DNA from: Diadophis punctatus similis
Lineage: Eukaryota; Chordata; Lepidosauria; Squamata; Dipsadidae
NCBI GenBank assembly: GCA_023053685.1
Contig: JALIGW010000001.1
Location: forward strand, 53,565,359 to 53,629,358
Direction: 5' to 3'
DNA: 64,000 nucleotides
A model generated the notes under the pieces. It was not told where the DNA came from, did no database searches, and saw only the letters and a program-made list of their open reading frames with translations. Of the stretch, positions 23,576 to 35,964 are shown one piece after another; position 1 is the first letter of the stretch, and each line of letters starts with the position of its first letter. The translations under genes and the position numbers were made by a program.

Positions 23576-23984
23576 CAGGGGTGAGATGCTCACTTACTCA
23601 GACCGGTGCGCTGCTCCGCGGTCCTTCGTGCTTTGTCGCGCACAATTTTGCTTCTGTGCATGTGCAGAAGCAAAATTGCGCCGAAATCTCACGAGGGGAC
23701 GCGCGTGCGCGTGAGATTTTGGCGTGATTTTACTTCCGCGCATGCGCAGAAGCAAAATCTCACTGAAATCTCACACACGCGCGCGTCCCCTCACGAGATT
23801 TTGGCGCAATTTTGCTTCCACGCATGCGCAGAAGCAAAATCGCCTGAAAATTCACAAAAAAGAGATGGCGACGCGCGCGACTGCCCAGTGGAGACGGTAC
23901 CGGAGCAGTCGCGCGCATATTGGGGTATCGGCGGGTCCCTACCGGAGCTCCGCACTGGACCGCACCAGTAGGATCCCACCCCTG
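23576..23984 (-). mobile_element. hAT-type MITE with GCGCATGCGC palindromes (409 bp)
   Basis: Starts CAGGGGTGAGATGC and ends GATCCCACCCCTG, flanked by perfect 8-bp repeats GTATGAAG (23568-23575 and 23985-23992). Read on the minus strand it matches the left half of 5513-6108 and the 48369-48793 copy. Its core is three similar inverted modules of TTTTGCTTCTGCGCATGCG; one forms arms of 14 bp at 23643-23656 and 23665-23678. Frames of 70-120 codons on both strands come from these modules and encode nothing recognisable. Confidence 0.92.
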
Positions 23985-23992
23985 GTATGAAG

Positions 23993-26900
23993 AATAGAAC
24001 CATTCAAAAACACTGCCCCATTGTCCAGAATGGTTGTGATGAAACTAGCAGAGCTGCAGTATCTATACAGGTTCTTCTGCAGGATATTTGCTACAGTGAT
24101 CAAATAAATTCTGAATCTAGTTGAAAGACTGATTTAGATGGGTCAAGGTGTTTGTTGAATTTGTTGGATACATCATCCCATCCATCAAGCAGTTTCTTGC
24201 ATGGTGTAATGTACAGTAGGAATGACCTATCATACTTCCCATCTCTATTGTGTTGCTTTTATGTATACAAAAAGTCTAAGGCTGACCATGCTAATTATGA
24301 ACAGAATTATTTCAAGTGGCTCTGAAAAATTCTATGTCCCTTTGATACAGATATATAGATAATGCACAAATCTTTGCCCATGGTTCATATTTCCCTTTCT
24401 TTCCTTTTCCTGTCTCCCCCGCCCCATTTTAACAGTTAAATGATTTGATATTTGTTGCTGTTTAATAAATAAACACCAAGTTGTATTTTTCTACCTGGGA
24501 GATGTGCTTGCTCTGATCTTGAGATAGGTATTGACTGGGTGTGTATTTGGTGCAAACTTAACTGAAAATTATTCACAATAACTCCAACAGGTGCAAGCAC
24601 ATACTGTCAAATGTAGGGTAATAACAAACATTTAGCAATAAATCCCCTTTCCTTTATATTTTTCTCATTATAGTACAGTATATATTCTTTCTCTGTTCTA
24701 TAGGTGAAATGATTTGGGGTACTAATTGAGAATTTTCTCATCTCCCCAATTTTTTCTGATTCTTTTCACTCCATTGCCTTTTCCCCAATGGGATGAGTTT
24801 CTAAGCTTTCCATCTTAGTTATTATTGGAAAAAGCCTTTGTATATTCAAACAATCGGTCCAATTTAATCAGCTATTAGCTGAGGTTAACACACTCCATAT
24901 GTTCCTCTAAATCATGATATACACTGTACAGCTTTGTTGTGAGATTTACATGCAGTATTTGATAGATTATTAGCACTGTGCCAGTAATGAATTTTCACTT
25001 TTATTTGGTAAGCTTGAAAGATAGTTTCCCCAGCTGCTGATCCAGGAGAAGGTTTTGTGTCTGTCTGAAACCATACTGGAAAACATGGAAGGCAAACTGT
25101 ATTTAAGATTTAGCATGCTGGCGGCATCTTCTGGAAACCAAGTCTGTAAATTTTATTACTATTAAATGTTTCCAATGGGAGTTGACAAATAGTTGAATGG
25201 ATCTGCTTTTCCCCCCCACTTGGCAAAGAAAGAAAAGGAAAATAGTTCCTTATTGCACAATGAGAACTACATTAATAGCAAAATCCATTCATCTCAATAC
25301 TGTAGAAGTATCAGTGAAGATAACTTTTCTTGGGTTCTCTTTCACATGAAATGATGAAATTACAGTGTGCTGCAGGGAAGTTGCAAAAAATTTATGAGAG
25401 TCATAAAATTGTTATTGTAATACTATTATGTATATGTAATACTATTATGCGACAGGGACAATATAGGTATTTTTGAATTATTCATTGTCCATATGCCACA
25501 TTGGATGAAAAATCCACAGAGAGGCAAGATGGCTTGTAATAGAGACATGGATGAAAGAATAAAGAAAATAAAACCCTCAGAGAAAAAGCTTGTGAATGCT
25601 TGACTCAATTTATATTATGATCTGTGTGAACAACAATAGGTTTTATAGGTAGTTGGTTGCTTCTCATCAGTGTAAATGCGAGTCAAAAGACAAGCATACT
25701 GTATTAACTAAACATTAATAGCACTGCAGCTGATAAATACTATAATTTTACAAATATGTTTCCTTTTAGAACTCTCAAGTCAGATTCATAATTATCTTAT
25801 GAAGCACTCATGAAAGTTCACAGAATATGGAATCATATAGAAGTATTAGAAGTACTAACTTTAAAGCTACTTAGAAGTTATAACACCTTCTGGGAGCCTG
25901 GTTCTTATTACTCCAGAGATATAGTGCATATAGACATAAATACTGGTTTATAATTTTTATTATTCACTTTCTGAACTAAATGCTTCATCCATTCAAACAG
26001 CCATACATACAAATCCATATCAAAGCCTAGCTGGCTAGAGGTTGGTGTCAAGAAAAACTGGAATAGGATCCCTCCATGCATTCTATGGGATGACTCCAAA
26101 GTGGGACACTTTTTATTTAATTTTATGGCTTTCAATAAGGCCTGGTCAACCCCAGTCATTCTTTCCATTCTTCCTGGTACTTTTCTACTTGGGTACCATC
26201 ACCTACATCCATTGGAGTTCACGTAGGAGTCATTTCTCCTTCTGCAGTTTCCTTTTTTTGAGAGTTGTCCCCTGATGAATCTGCTTAGAAGTCTCCATTT
26301 TATTTTTCACATTTTGGATAAGCTGAAACATTCAGAAACTGCTTAAATCTAGAGTCTATTTTCAGTATCTTTCATATGTGTCTATTCATACTTTCATAAA
26401 AGCATATAGTACAAAATTATCTCTCTATCCTGAACCAATAGCTACAAATCAATATATATTACATCTACATAGTAATATTGGCAGTAATAGAGTTGCAACA
26501 TTGAAAGAAATTCTAATGCCCTTTTCTTGCTGTGAAAAAATAAGTGGAAATCATAACCTTGTAAGTTATGTTTTAATAGCTATATTTACTGAAGCAATAA
26601 CATAATGAAATAGATCAAACACCTGCTGTTAACATATAGGTAGAAGTAATTATATGCATAATATTATTTCCTCCCATTCAGATACTTTGGTTTTCATCTT
26701 TTCTTCCTTCATAAAATGAACAACTTATAAAGCTACGTTATATTGATTTGAACACATATGAAGAATGTATCATCTTGTTCAAAGAAATGCACATGGAAAA
26801 ATCAGTGGAAATCAAAGGAATGTAGGAGAGCGAGCCATGGGATGCGTTGTAAAATTTGCAATTTGACCTCACATCCCTAAATGAATATCCAGATCCAGCT

Positions 26901-27115
26901 GTTTGGATAAAGCCTTTCTCTCGTAAGTTTATTTCCTAAAGTCATTAAGTTAATTTTCTCTAGTTACTAATATGTTATACTGCTATAATGGATTTCTTCT
27001 CCCACACCCACAAATCAGTTCTAGAAAGAAACTGAGTATAGTTGTATATTCTCTTCTTTCATATGTTACAGAAGAGATACTGTCCACTGCAAGAATTCTT
27101 CAAATACACATATGG
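23993..27115. other. No recognised feature; longest repeat-free stretch
   Basis: About 3.1 kb of AT-rich sequence. No LINE, SINE or MITE terminus and no exon-like frame was recognised. A short near-duplication (TGTAATACTATTATG) occurs at 25415 and 25434. Confidence 0.45.
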
Positions 27116-27298
27116 TGTAATGGCTTTGTTGAAGGAGGATGAGGAGTTGGAACCGAGACCTCTGATGGGGAGGATATGGTCCTCTCTGAATGAGTGGAGA
27201 GTCCAGGAGCTGATGACAAGGCAGACCCAGGGCCATCTGACAGTGGAGAGGGGGGGGGGTAGCTGACCAGATGGAGAGCTGCCTGCTGGAGTGGAGCA

Positions 27299-27392
27299 GT
27301 ACTAATGTCCCCATGTATTCGTAACCATGTTTATACATTCATATATTCACAATCATGTTTATACTTTCTCTATAGTCTTATATATGCTTGAC

Positions 27393-27397
<5 letters not shown>
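27299..27397 (+). mobile_element. LINE 3' end preceding (TAA)n
   Basis: CCATGTATTCGTAACCATG, ATCATGTTTATACTTTC and TATGCTTGACAAAATAA resemble the 3' UTR seen inverted at 39236-39371, which also ends in a simple repeat. I read it as the 3' end of a CR1-superclade LINE. The tail then expanded into the long microsatellite. Confidence 0.45.
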
Positions 27398-27608
<211 letters not shown>

Positions 27609-28272
27609 TAAAAATATATAAATAAAAATAAAAATAATAAAAATAATAAATATAAAAATATAAAAATATATAAAAATTGCAGATGAGGAGAACAGAACAG
27701 AGCAGCCCTGCCCTGCCCTGCCTCACAAGGAACAGTTGGGAAGGGTTTAACTAGACACTGGAGGAAGGTGTGTTTGTTGGGAATATCTGCTTGTTTTGAT
27801 GTGCATCTTCCCAGCTTTCTGGATTCTGTTTTGAACTTTTGGACTCTGAACCTCGAACTCTTGTGGACTTTGGACTTGGCTTCGGACACACTCTCAGACT
27901 TCGGACACTTGGCCTGTACTTTGGTTGTTGGAACTCTGAACTTGTGGGTATTGTTACTTCCCTCTTGTCTTGTGGGTCAGCTGGGACTGTGGATCCAGAC
28001 TGAGGTAAAACTGAAGGCTGGGGAAAAGCTTCACTGGCACCATTGGTGGGTTGTTTGTCACTGTGATAATTAAAAGAGACCTTCCTTAACCTCTGCCTTG
28101 CCATGTGAGTTGGATCAGAACACATGGAGTGGAAACTGAATTGTGTTTTCACTCTGCTACTCTGTCTTTGATTCTCTGCCTCCAATAGGAAGGCCCACAA
28201 CAAGGCTGTGATAAAATTCAACTGAATGCAGTTAAGGTCCATCATTAGATTAGGGACTATGTATAGGAATGA

Positions 28273-28634
28273 CGCGAATGTCAGTGATGCGGTGGCTCAA
28301 TGGATAAGAACTGAGCTTGTCGATCAGAAGGTCAGCAGTTCAGCGGTTTGAATCCCTAGCGCCGCGTAACGGAGTGAGCTCCCATTACTTGTCCTAGCTT
28401 CTGCCAAGCTAGCAGTTTGAAAGCACGTAAAAAATGCAAGTAGAAAAATAGGGACCACTTTGGTGGGAAGGTAACAGCGCTCCGTGCGCCTTCGGCATTT
28501 AGTCATGCCAGCCACATGACCACAGAGACGTCTTTGGACAGCGCTGGCTCTTCGGCTTTTAAACGGAGATGAGCACCGCCCCTAGAGCCGGAAATGACTA
28601 GCACGCATGTGCGGGGGAACCTTTACCTTTATCT
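28273..28634 (+). repeat. tRNA-derived SINE with CTTTACCTTTA tail, full length
   Basis: The head has a box A-like GTGGCTCAATGG and a box B-like GGTTTGAATCC, the split polymerase III promoter. The body includes AGCAGTTTGAAAGCACGT, GGGAAGGTAACAGCG and CCACATGACC, and the end is GGGGGAACCTTTACCTTTA. This is a SINE type common across squamates, different from the Sauria SINE. It is enclosed by a perfect 11-bp target duplication, TATAGGAATGA (28262-28272 and 28635-28645), showing an intact insertion by LINE machinery. The minus-strand frame inside is incidental. Confidence 0.9.
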
Positions 28635-28645
28635 TATAGGAATGA

Positions 28646-29615
28646 ACTGTGGCCATGTTAACTATTATAACTTATTATTGATATTCCCAATCAATAGGAT
28701 TTAAGACTACTACCTATCCTCCATTCACATTTTACAGCGTGGATATTGATCAGCAGATCAAACGATGATTTGAAACCAAGTCAACAACTTGAAAACACAC
28801 AACTAGCCTTTCTTTCCAAATACAGGGAAGTTGTACACGAGAAGTGTCTTCTTTTGCTGAGCCATGTTTTTACAGACAAACGATCTTAGTTCTCTTTTCT
28901 TTGAGATGCACAAGTAAAATCGGCTGCACCCAAAAGATGTTGAACTAGAATTTTGCTCAGCTGTTCAACCATCGTTATTCCCATTTCTTTCCCATGGGAA
29001 TTTTCTTCTTCCTCCACATTCTTGCTAGCACTTCTGCCTTCAGGATATGCTCAATTATTGTTCAGCTGTTCTGAGCGCTTTTAAATTATTTCCAAATAAA
29101 TTTGGTTTTGGGTTTGTATAAACATTGGAAGTCTCCTAGGTCTATAAGATCACTTTTTAATATAAACCCCCTGACTTAATGGACCACCATTTAGCAGACT
29201 TTTAATGCAATAGGGAAAATTTATACTTGGATATGTCTACAGCATTCATTCAGACAAGACACTCACTATTTTAATTTTATCACATCTGCCCTGATTTGAA
29301 TCATTTATGTAATGACATTATTACTCAAATGAATAAACTTGACACAAATTGCCTAACTTGCATAGTAATGATATTTGTAATCTAAACTACTTCAAAGAGT
29401 TGCTGTGAGCATAAATGATGGCTGTTTTGTTGTATTCTGTTTTGTTCTGTTCACAAATGGTGAGCAGCTCTTCGGAAGCAATATGAGATAGTAAAAATGA
29501 TACTTTTGATTAGTAATTAGTGGCTCATGGAAGCCATTGGTTAGAAAATAAAATGGTCCCTTAATATTAACAATGATGTTAAATACACTTATTAATATGA
29601 TTATTAATAAGATAA
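28646..29615. other. No recognised feature
   Basis: About 1 kb of AT-rich sequence, no gene or repeat terminus seen. Confidence 0.5.
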
Positions 29616-29840
29616 GAGCTGTGTTGGTGCAGTGGTTAGAATGTAGCACTGCAGGTTAACTGTGCCCATTGCCAGGAGTTTGATCCTGACCAGCTCATGG
29701 TTGACTCAGCCTTCTATCCTTCTGAAGTCAGTAAAATGAGGACCCAGATTGTTTGGGACAATATGCTGACTCTGTAAACCACTTAGAAAGGGCTGTAAAG
29801 CACCGTGCAGCGGTATATAAGTCTAAATGGTATTGCTATT
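29616..29840 (+). repeat. Sauria-type SINE, diverged
   Basis: Head GTGTTGGTGCAGTGGTTAG, core GGTTGACTCAGCC, CCAGATTGTTTGGGACAATA, tail TATAAGTCTAAATGGTATTGC. More substitutions than in the copies at 33.7-34.4 kb, so probably older. Confidence 0.85.
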
Positions 29841-30069
29841 TAATTAACTGGCTTCATATACTGTCCCATCTAACTATCAAATACAACTGAAATGCCTTTC
29901 ATAAGTGGAAAGGCACCGGTAATATAATAAACTATAGTAAAACCCTTCTTGATGAACTTGACAGCAATATCTTTTTTATTTACCTGTCTGCTGAAAAAGG
30001 AAGTGAAAAGGAATAATAAAAGAAGAAAGGGAGGAACAGGGAGGAAGGAGCTCCCATGCACCTTTCCCG

Positions 30070-30420
30070 GTCCATGCTACCTTGACCTGCATCAATCCCA
30101 AGTGTGTCTTCACTCACACCATCCCTATGTCCCTTGCTTGACCTATGCAACATCTCTTGTGTACACATCCCCATATCCTTTCCACTGCCCTCCTGTGACT
30201 GTCCCAGACCCACACAGCATCTCTTACACACTCTCAAGCACCCACTACCATCCCACACACCATCTTTGATTGGTATGGCACTTCTTATACACTTCTGCTA
30301 ACCCCATGTATTCTTGAACCATGCTGTTCCCTCACACCCCTACCTGACCCACCCAGTACCTCTCACTTATCCCCAAGAACCCTTCTTGACCTATTCTACC
30401 CACCTGTGCACCCTTTCTTC
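30070..30420 (+). repeat. Degenerate C-rich minisatellite
   Basis: The plus strand is C/T-rich and repeats a loose motif of roughly 45-60 bases: CTTGACC or CCAGACC, then CACAGCATCTCTT-like, then ACACNC and CCCCA. Examples are at about 30125, 30205, 30245, 30310 and 30350. Units differ a good deal, so it is old. The frames on both strands (for example 29949-30269) are repeat-derived. Confidence 0.5.
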
Positions 30421-30485
30421 CCTGCTGGCATCTTTGGCACAGACTCACAAAATTTCCCAACCCAATCAACAACTCTGATAATGAT

Positions 30486-30712
30486 AGAATGATGGGGAGG
30501 GAAGGGAGAGTGAGAGGGAAGGTTGAAGGAGGCAGGAAGGAGAAGAAAGAAAAACAACAGTGAAGGAAGTAGGGAAAGAGGAAATAAGAAAGAGGAAGAG
30601 TGGGAAAAGAAGGGAGGGACATAAGGAGAGAAAGGTGGAATGGAAGGAGGGAATGAAGAAGATAATAACAGAATGACAAGAAAGGGAGTAGAAGGAAAGA
30701 AGGGAGAAATAT
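30486..30712 (+). repeat. Polypurine tract
   Basis: About 225 bases that are almost entirely A and G on the plus strand, made of GGAAGG, GAAGAAAG and GGGAGGGA blocks with few interruptions. Ser/Pro/Phe/Leu-rich frames on the minus strand are its translations. Mirror-symmetric purine tracts of this kind can form triplex DNA. Confidence 0.85.
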
Positions 30713-30814
30713 TTCTGTTGCTCCCTGCCAGCTTCCACAAATAAACTCAGTGGGGAAGCTGGCAGGAAGTCGAAAGTTGCTCCTGCTTCCAGTGCTTTTT
30801 TACTCATTCATGGT

Positions 30815-31360
30815 ATTTATTTGTTTGTTTGTTTGTTTGTTTGTTTGTTTATTTGTTTATTTATTTATTATGTGACCACATTTATATGCCGCCCAATTCC
30901 CAGAGGACTCTGGGTGGCTCACAGTCAGGACAAATATGAATCAATACAAAAAAGAACATCATAACACAATTTAAAAACATGTTTAAAAATTTAAAAACAG
31001 TCAATCACTACATTCATTCAGGGGCGACCTTACTGATTAACTCCGTTGGGTCACTGGCCCCAAGCCTGCCAGAAAAGCCAGTTTTTCACAGCTTTCCTGA
31101 AGGCCAATAAGCTGGGGGTGGTACGAATCTCCAGCGGTAGCTGGTTCCAGAGAGCCAGAGCAGCAACAGAAAAGGCCCTCCCCTGCGGCCCCGCCAGCCG
31201 ACACTGTTTAGCTGATGGGACCCAAAGAAGCCCAACCCTGTTTGATCTCACTGGTCGTTGGGAGGTACATGGTAGGAGGCGGTCTCGGAGATAGCCTGGC
31301 CCTAAGCCATGTAGGGCTTTAAAGGTGATGAAGGGCTTTAGGTAAGGAAATATCTTAGAA
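30815..31360 (-). mobile_element. L2-like LINE 3' end, second subfamily
   Basis: On the minus strand the coding end reads GRAFSVAALALWNQLPLEI and LLAFRKAVKNWLF, followed by a 3' UTR with GCCACCCAGAGTCCTC and ATATAAATG and a tail of CAAA/TAAA units (30817-30873 on the plus strand). It parallels the L2-like ends at 5165-5512 and 4254-4621 but has a different tail and upstream UTR, hence another subfamily. Confidence 0.75.
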
Positions 31361-33672
31361 ACAATAATCCAAGAGGTTCCATGTTGTCTAGTCTTTTACA
31401 AAAGGCAGGTAACAGTACAACTACTTCATATATATAAAATGGGCAATAGCATGATCAATTAAATTAAGTAAAATGAATGCTTCAAGTCCTACAGATTTTA
31501 TGCACATATGCATACAGTTTTCCTGGCAATGTTATAGGAGTGGCTTGTCCAGGATGTTCTTCTAGGATGTTTTAGATTGCACTATCTCATCTATAGCCCT
31601 GGTATTTTGAGGTAATCTTTTATCTAAATAATTATCAGGTCTAATGCTGCTGAGCTTTCAGGAAAGGTCAACCAGGTGCTGCCACCTGCCAAGACATATC
31701 GCAATTTATTATCAGTTACCATAATCCTATACATATTTACCCAGTGGTATCTAAAAGCTTTCAGTGGTGTTCATTCCCAAATCAATACATATAATATTGC
31801 AGCTTTAAGACTTATCAAACTCATTAATGTTTGCTTCTGAAGAGCTATTCATAATCACTTAAGAGTCCCCGCTCCTACGCCCCTTTTTTGACTGTGCTAT
31901 TTTGTCCTTATTCCATTGTTTGGCAGGACTGATTCTATGTTACAAAAAGAAACCTGCCAGCTAATTAGCATCGGTCAGCATCCACTAATCATGGCATGGC
32001 TTATGCGCTGAGGGTCAAAGTGTCATGGCTTTCAAAGCAAGATGTTCAGTGACAGATGCAAAACCACTGTGTTGCCTTTCTAGCAGCTCTTCCTGTTCAA
32101 CAATGACAGGTTTTTGGTGGGCTTTCCAAATGCAGTGCAAAATATCATCCATTGTCAAGGTGTTGATAAATCATTTTATTTATACTCCCCTCACTGTGGC
32201 TAATCTGCGTTCTTGGCAATCACGAGGCAGGAATTAGATTTCCTACAGCATGACCAGTATACTTAATTAATATTACTCATACTGTCTTGTTAATGTCTCT
32301 CCATGTAGAGACCTCTACTTTTCCTTGCCCAGCTTCACAGCTATTCCTTGGAATGACAATAATACATCAACACTGCTGGCTACAAAGAGGGAAAAATCTG
32401 TAATAGGATCTTTCTGTGCTCACACCTGTTTTAAGATTTGTTATGGTAAAAAAAAAGAAAGCTATAGGGATTCACTCTGCTTCTTCCTTGTAGACCTCAG
32501 TGGAATATACCATTAAACAGCAGGGAGGAGAGAAAGCCATCAGCACACTTAAATGTACTTACATCAAATCCATGCCATTCTTCCTGGCTTCTTTCCTCCA
32601 CCTAGCCACCATTCCCAAGGGCTGGAGAACATTACAACCCATTCACTTTATATGAATGGGCACAAACAGACTTTTTCACCATTTCAATCTGTCTACATTT
32701 GCAGGCATATCCTGTAGGCAACCGAAACAGCCTTAATTTCAATTTACTGTCTCCCTCTGGACCTGCCATTCCCTTGAATGTGGAAAAAAGAAAGTCCCCT
32801 TAGCCACCCCCTCTTCCCATCTCAGGTTAAAGTTCTGATCTGGAAGTAAAATTTTGCTCAAGATTAATGGATGGCAGTTTTGATGCTTTTAACAGGGGCA
32901 CATGATATTTATTAAACAAGCAATGAACACATTAGGGAGGTATTCCAAAGGACTGGGCAACAAGTCAGCAGGAACATAAATAAAACTGTTTTATTTGATC
33001 CTCCTCCTTCTCCCCAAACTATCCAGCTTGCTTTTCATTTGGCTTGAAAAGTAGAGTAAATATCACTTTAGTTTTTAGGGAAGGTAAAATATCCATTCCA
33101 TAAACATTTATATTTCTGAGGTTTTCGACCTACAGCCCACCCTGTCATTAAACTGGAGACAGCTAATAGAACTTTGTTACTTGTGTCGTCAAACCATGTG
33201 AGAACTATGCCATTAGTCTGTTAGACAGCTGCCTGTAATATGTCTAATTTATGTTATATTCCTTGGCTGTATCTCTGTCTGCAGGGTGCTTACTGTTGTT
33301 CTATGACTCCTGATTGCTATGTGTGCTTGGCGATCTTCCAGTGAATTTAAAAACTTGCACTCTGAAGGAATGCAACGATGGACGTGGAGCTGAGTTAGGG
33401 CCACATGGCAGTGCTGAGCTAGCATATAAACCAGTAGGGAATTATTATTATAAATTAGTGAAGATTCTGAACCCAAGTACAGCTTCCTGCAGCACTTTGC
33501 ATTCCTGAATGCATAAAAGTTTGTTTTTGAGCATGTTTGATTAAAGTACCCACAAATAGGATCCCTTGTTGACAAAGTTCCTGATTTTGGATGGAGGGGA
33601 AAAACTTTCCCTGAACTTAGATAAAACCCTCTTTAAAACCTCTTCTAGTACCATGGAGGTGGGGTTGCTCCA
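31361..33672. other. No recognised feature; repeat-poor
   Basis: About 2.3 kb with no repeats that I recognise. Base composition is more balanced than the neighbourhood, and TAATTA-type sites occur (around 31960). Without comparison to other species I cannot say whether any part is conserved regulatory DNA. Confidence 0.4.
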
Positions 33673-33893
33673 GAGCTGAGGTGGCGCAGTGGTTAAAATG
33701 CAGCACTGCAGTTCAACAGTTCAGCTGTTCAAATCTCACCGGCTCAAGGTTGACTCAGCCTTCCATCCTTCCGAGGTGGGTAAAATGAGGACCCAGATTG
33801 TTGGGGGCAATATGCTGAACTCTGTAAACCGCTTAGAGAGGGCTGTAAAGCACTATGAAGCGGTATATAAGTCTAAGTGCTATTGCTATTGCT
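33673..33893 (+). repeat. Sauria-type SINE, well preserved
   Basis: GAGCTGAGGTGGCGCAGTGG head with box A and a box B-like GTTCAAATCTC, an intact core (CCAGATTGTTGGGGGCAATA) and tail CTAAGTGCTATTGCTATTGC. Few differences from the copy 480 bases downstream in the same direction. Confidence 0.92.
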
Positions 33894-34150
33894 GGAACAG
33901 TAAAATCGGGAGGCCACAAAATTCAGTTATTTTTAGCTGAACAGAAAAAAAGAGGGATTGTGTTGATCGATGGATAATATTTTATCCATGAAATATGAGA
34001 ATCGCCTTAATGCATTACCTGGATCATTTTATACTTCAGATTAAGCTCTGGTATCAAGGTAGTTCTCAAGTATCAGTATTGACTACATGAAAAATGAGTG
34101 TTCAGAGGTGATTCTTATGAAGGGGAAAACAGACAGGATTTCTGTCTGAG

Positions 34151-34391
34151 GAGCTGAGATAGCGCAGTGGTTAAAAGCAGCATTGCGACCTTCAGCTGAT
34201 TGCTAGTTCAGCAGTTCAGCTGTTCAAATCTCACTAGGCTCAAGGTTGACTCAGCCTTCCATCCTTCCGAGGTGGGTAAAATGAGGACCCAGATTGTTGG
34301 GGGCAATATGCTGAACTCTGTAAACCGCTTAGAGAGTGCTGTAAAGCACTATGAAGCGGTATATAAATAAAGTGCTATTGCTATTGCTATT
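34151..34391 (+). repeat. Sauria-type SINE, well preserved
   Basis: Same order as the previous copy, with a longer head (GCATTGCGACCTTCAGCTG, TTGCTAGTTCAGCAG) and the tail AAAGTGCTATTGCTATTGC. Box A (GATAGCGCAGTGG) and box B (GTTCAAATCTC) are visible. Confidence 0.92.
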
Positions 34392-35964
34392 TCCCCCCTC
34401 CCAGGATCTTTATCTTTGGTGGGTATAATCACCACAGAATACAACAATACACAGTACAACAATTATATAGCTTCATTGAATCAAAACTTGAATATAGTTA
34501 TCCTGTTTATATATATCTCAAATCTAGCACAATTAATTACAGGTACACATCATTTATCAATATGTTTTCCCAACTAATATAAGCAGAGAGGTTGTCTAAA
34601 TTAGCAATTAGGTTGTGTCACAACTCCTGATTTCAGAAAGGTTTCCCAATGTGGAAAAGATAGCATGAGAAATAACAGACAAATAGCTACAAACAAAATA
34701 GCAAAGTACAGAATAAAAAGTATAGAGTGACACCCTACATATATGCCCACTGCCCATACATACTTTATCCAGCTTATACACAGAGCTCCTCTTTATCTCC
34801 TATTTCACAACCTATAATTGTTGCACTCTGACTAACTGGTTTTCATCAATCATTTGTGTTTTGGAATATTGTTAAACTTTTAGAAGCTAATTTGGGGAGA
34901 GATCAAGTTGCTCTTGAGTATTTCTTCATCATGGACGTTCATGTCCTGGTTTGTGGCATTTTTATGGATCAGTTCTGCTTTGATCTTCTCCTGGTCTTGG
35001 GCACATCATTGTTTTAATCATCCCAGTATGCTGTTGCATTTCCATGCACCTGTGTATTCAGATGGACCGGATGTAATTCATAGACTGAGTATTTATCATA
35101 TATTTCATTAAATTCATTCCACCATGATCACTATAAAAGGTCATTTTTCTGGTCAAGTCTGCAAAGAGATTTTGCTTTGTTCAAATATTGGTCTACTTTG
35201 GTTTAGCTAGCCTTTGCTTTCTACATATTTAAAGCACCATTCAAATAACCATATCATAATAACAAAGGAATTGGAATCAATTCTTGAGTAGAAGCTGAAT
35301 CCTTCCAAGAGCTATTTGTTCATGATGATAGAAGTTTCTTAGCCCACTCTTCTTCTTTTTTTACAACAGATTGCTAGGATCCCCATGAGAAAGAAAATTC
35401 CACACAATTTGAGACTGACTCTTTAGAAAATATATTATTCAATATTTTGAATAATTTTGATAATTAGTCTTTACTTGAGGAACTATCACCATACCAGCTT
35501 TATCACAATAGTGCTTTCTAAAGGCTTGTCCATATGCTTCATTGACAGTAGATTGAAGATGCCTCACTAAGTGTTCTTAGAGGTCAATTTCTTTATAATC
35601 ATTTGTAATGGAGTTTAAAAATACAAAGATAAAAAACTAATGCTAAGAAAAAAATAAAAAGGTAAAAAGTGAGAGAGAGAGAGAGAGAGAAAGAAAAGAG
35701 GGGACAAAAAAGAGGGAAATATAGAAATAATAGTAAAAAAAGAATAAAAAATATAGAGGACTTTCCCTTTTTAAAGTACAAATAATTTCAGAAACATAAC
35801 ACCTTTTTAAATATTTCAACCAAAGATCTTTTCATTCCATATCTCACCCTTTATCTATTAATAAATAATAAAACTTCATCATTCAATCTTAAACAGCAAA
35901 AGTCCAATAATGACAATTGTAATTTATCCCATTTTGAAATATGTTTTTTAATATTCATTCCACA
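34392..35964. other. Mostly unrecognised, short (GA)n run
   Basis: AT-rich. A (GA)n stretch lies at 35669-35692, inside an A/G-rich segment (35640-35760). No gene or transposon end seen. Confidence 0.5.

Noticed and set aside
27751..28245. 164-codon minus-strand frame with Ser/Pro/Lys-rich composition
   Set aside because: It runs antisense through an LTR-like region and has no domain or exon boundary. I considered a host exon but nothing supports it.
30332..30807. Ser/Pro/Leu/Phe-rich minus-strand frames suggestive of membrane proteins
   Set aside because: They are the translation of a polypurine tract on the opposite strand.
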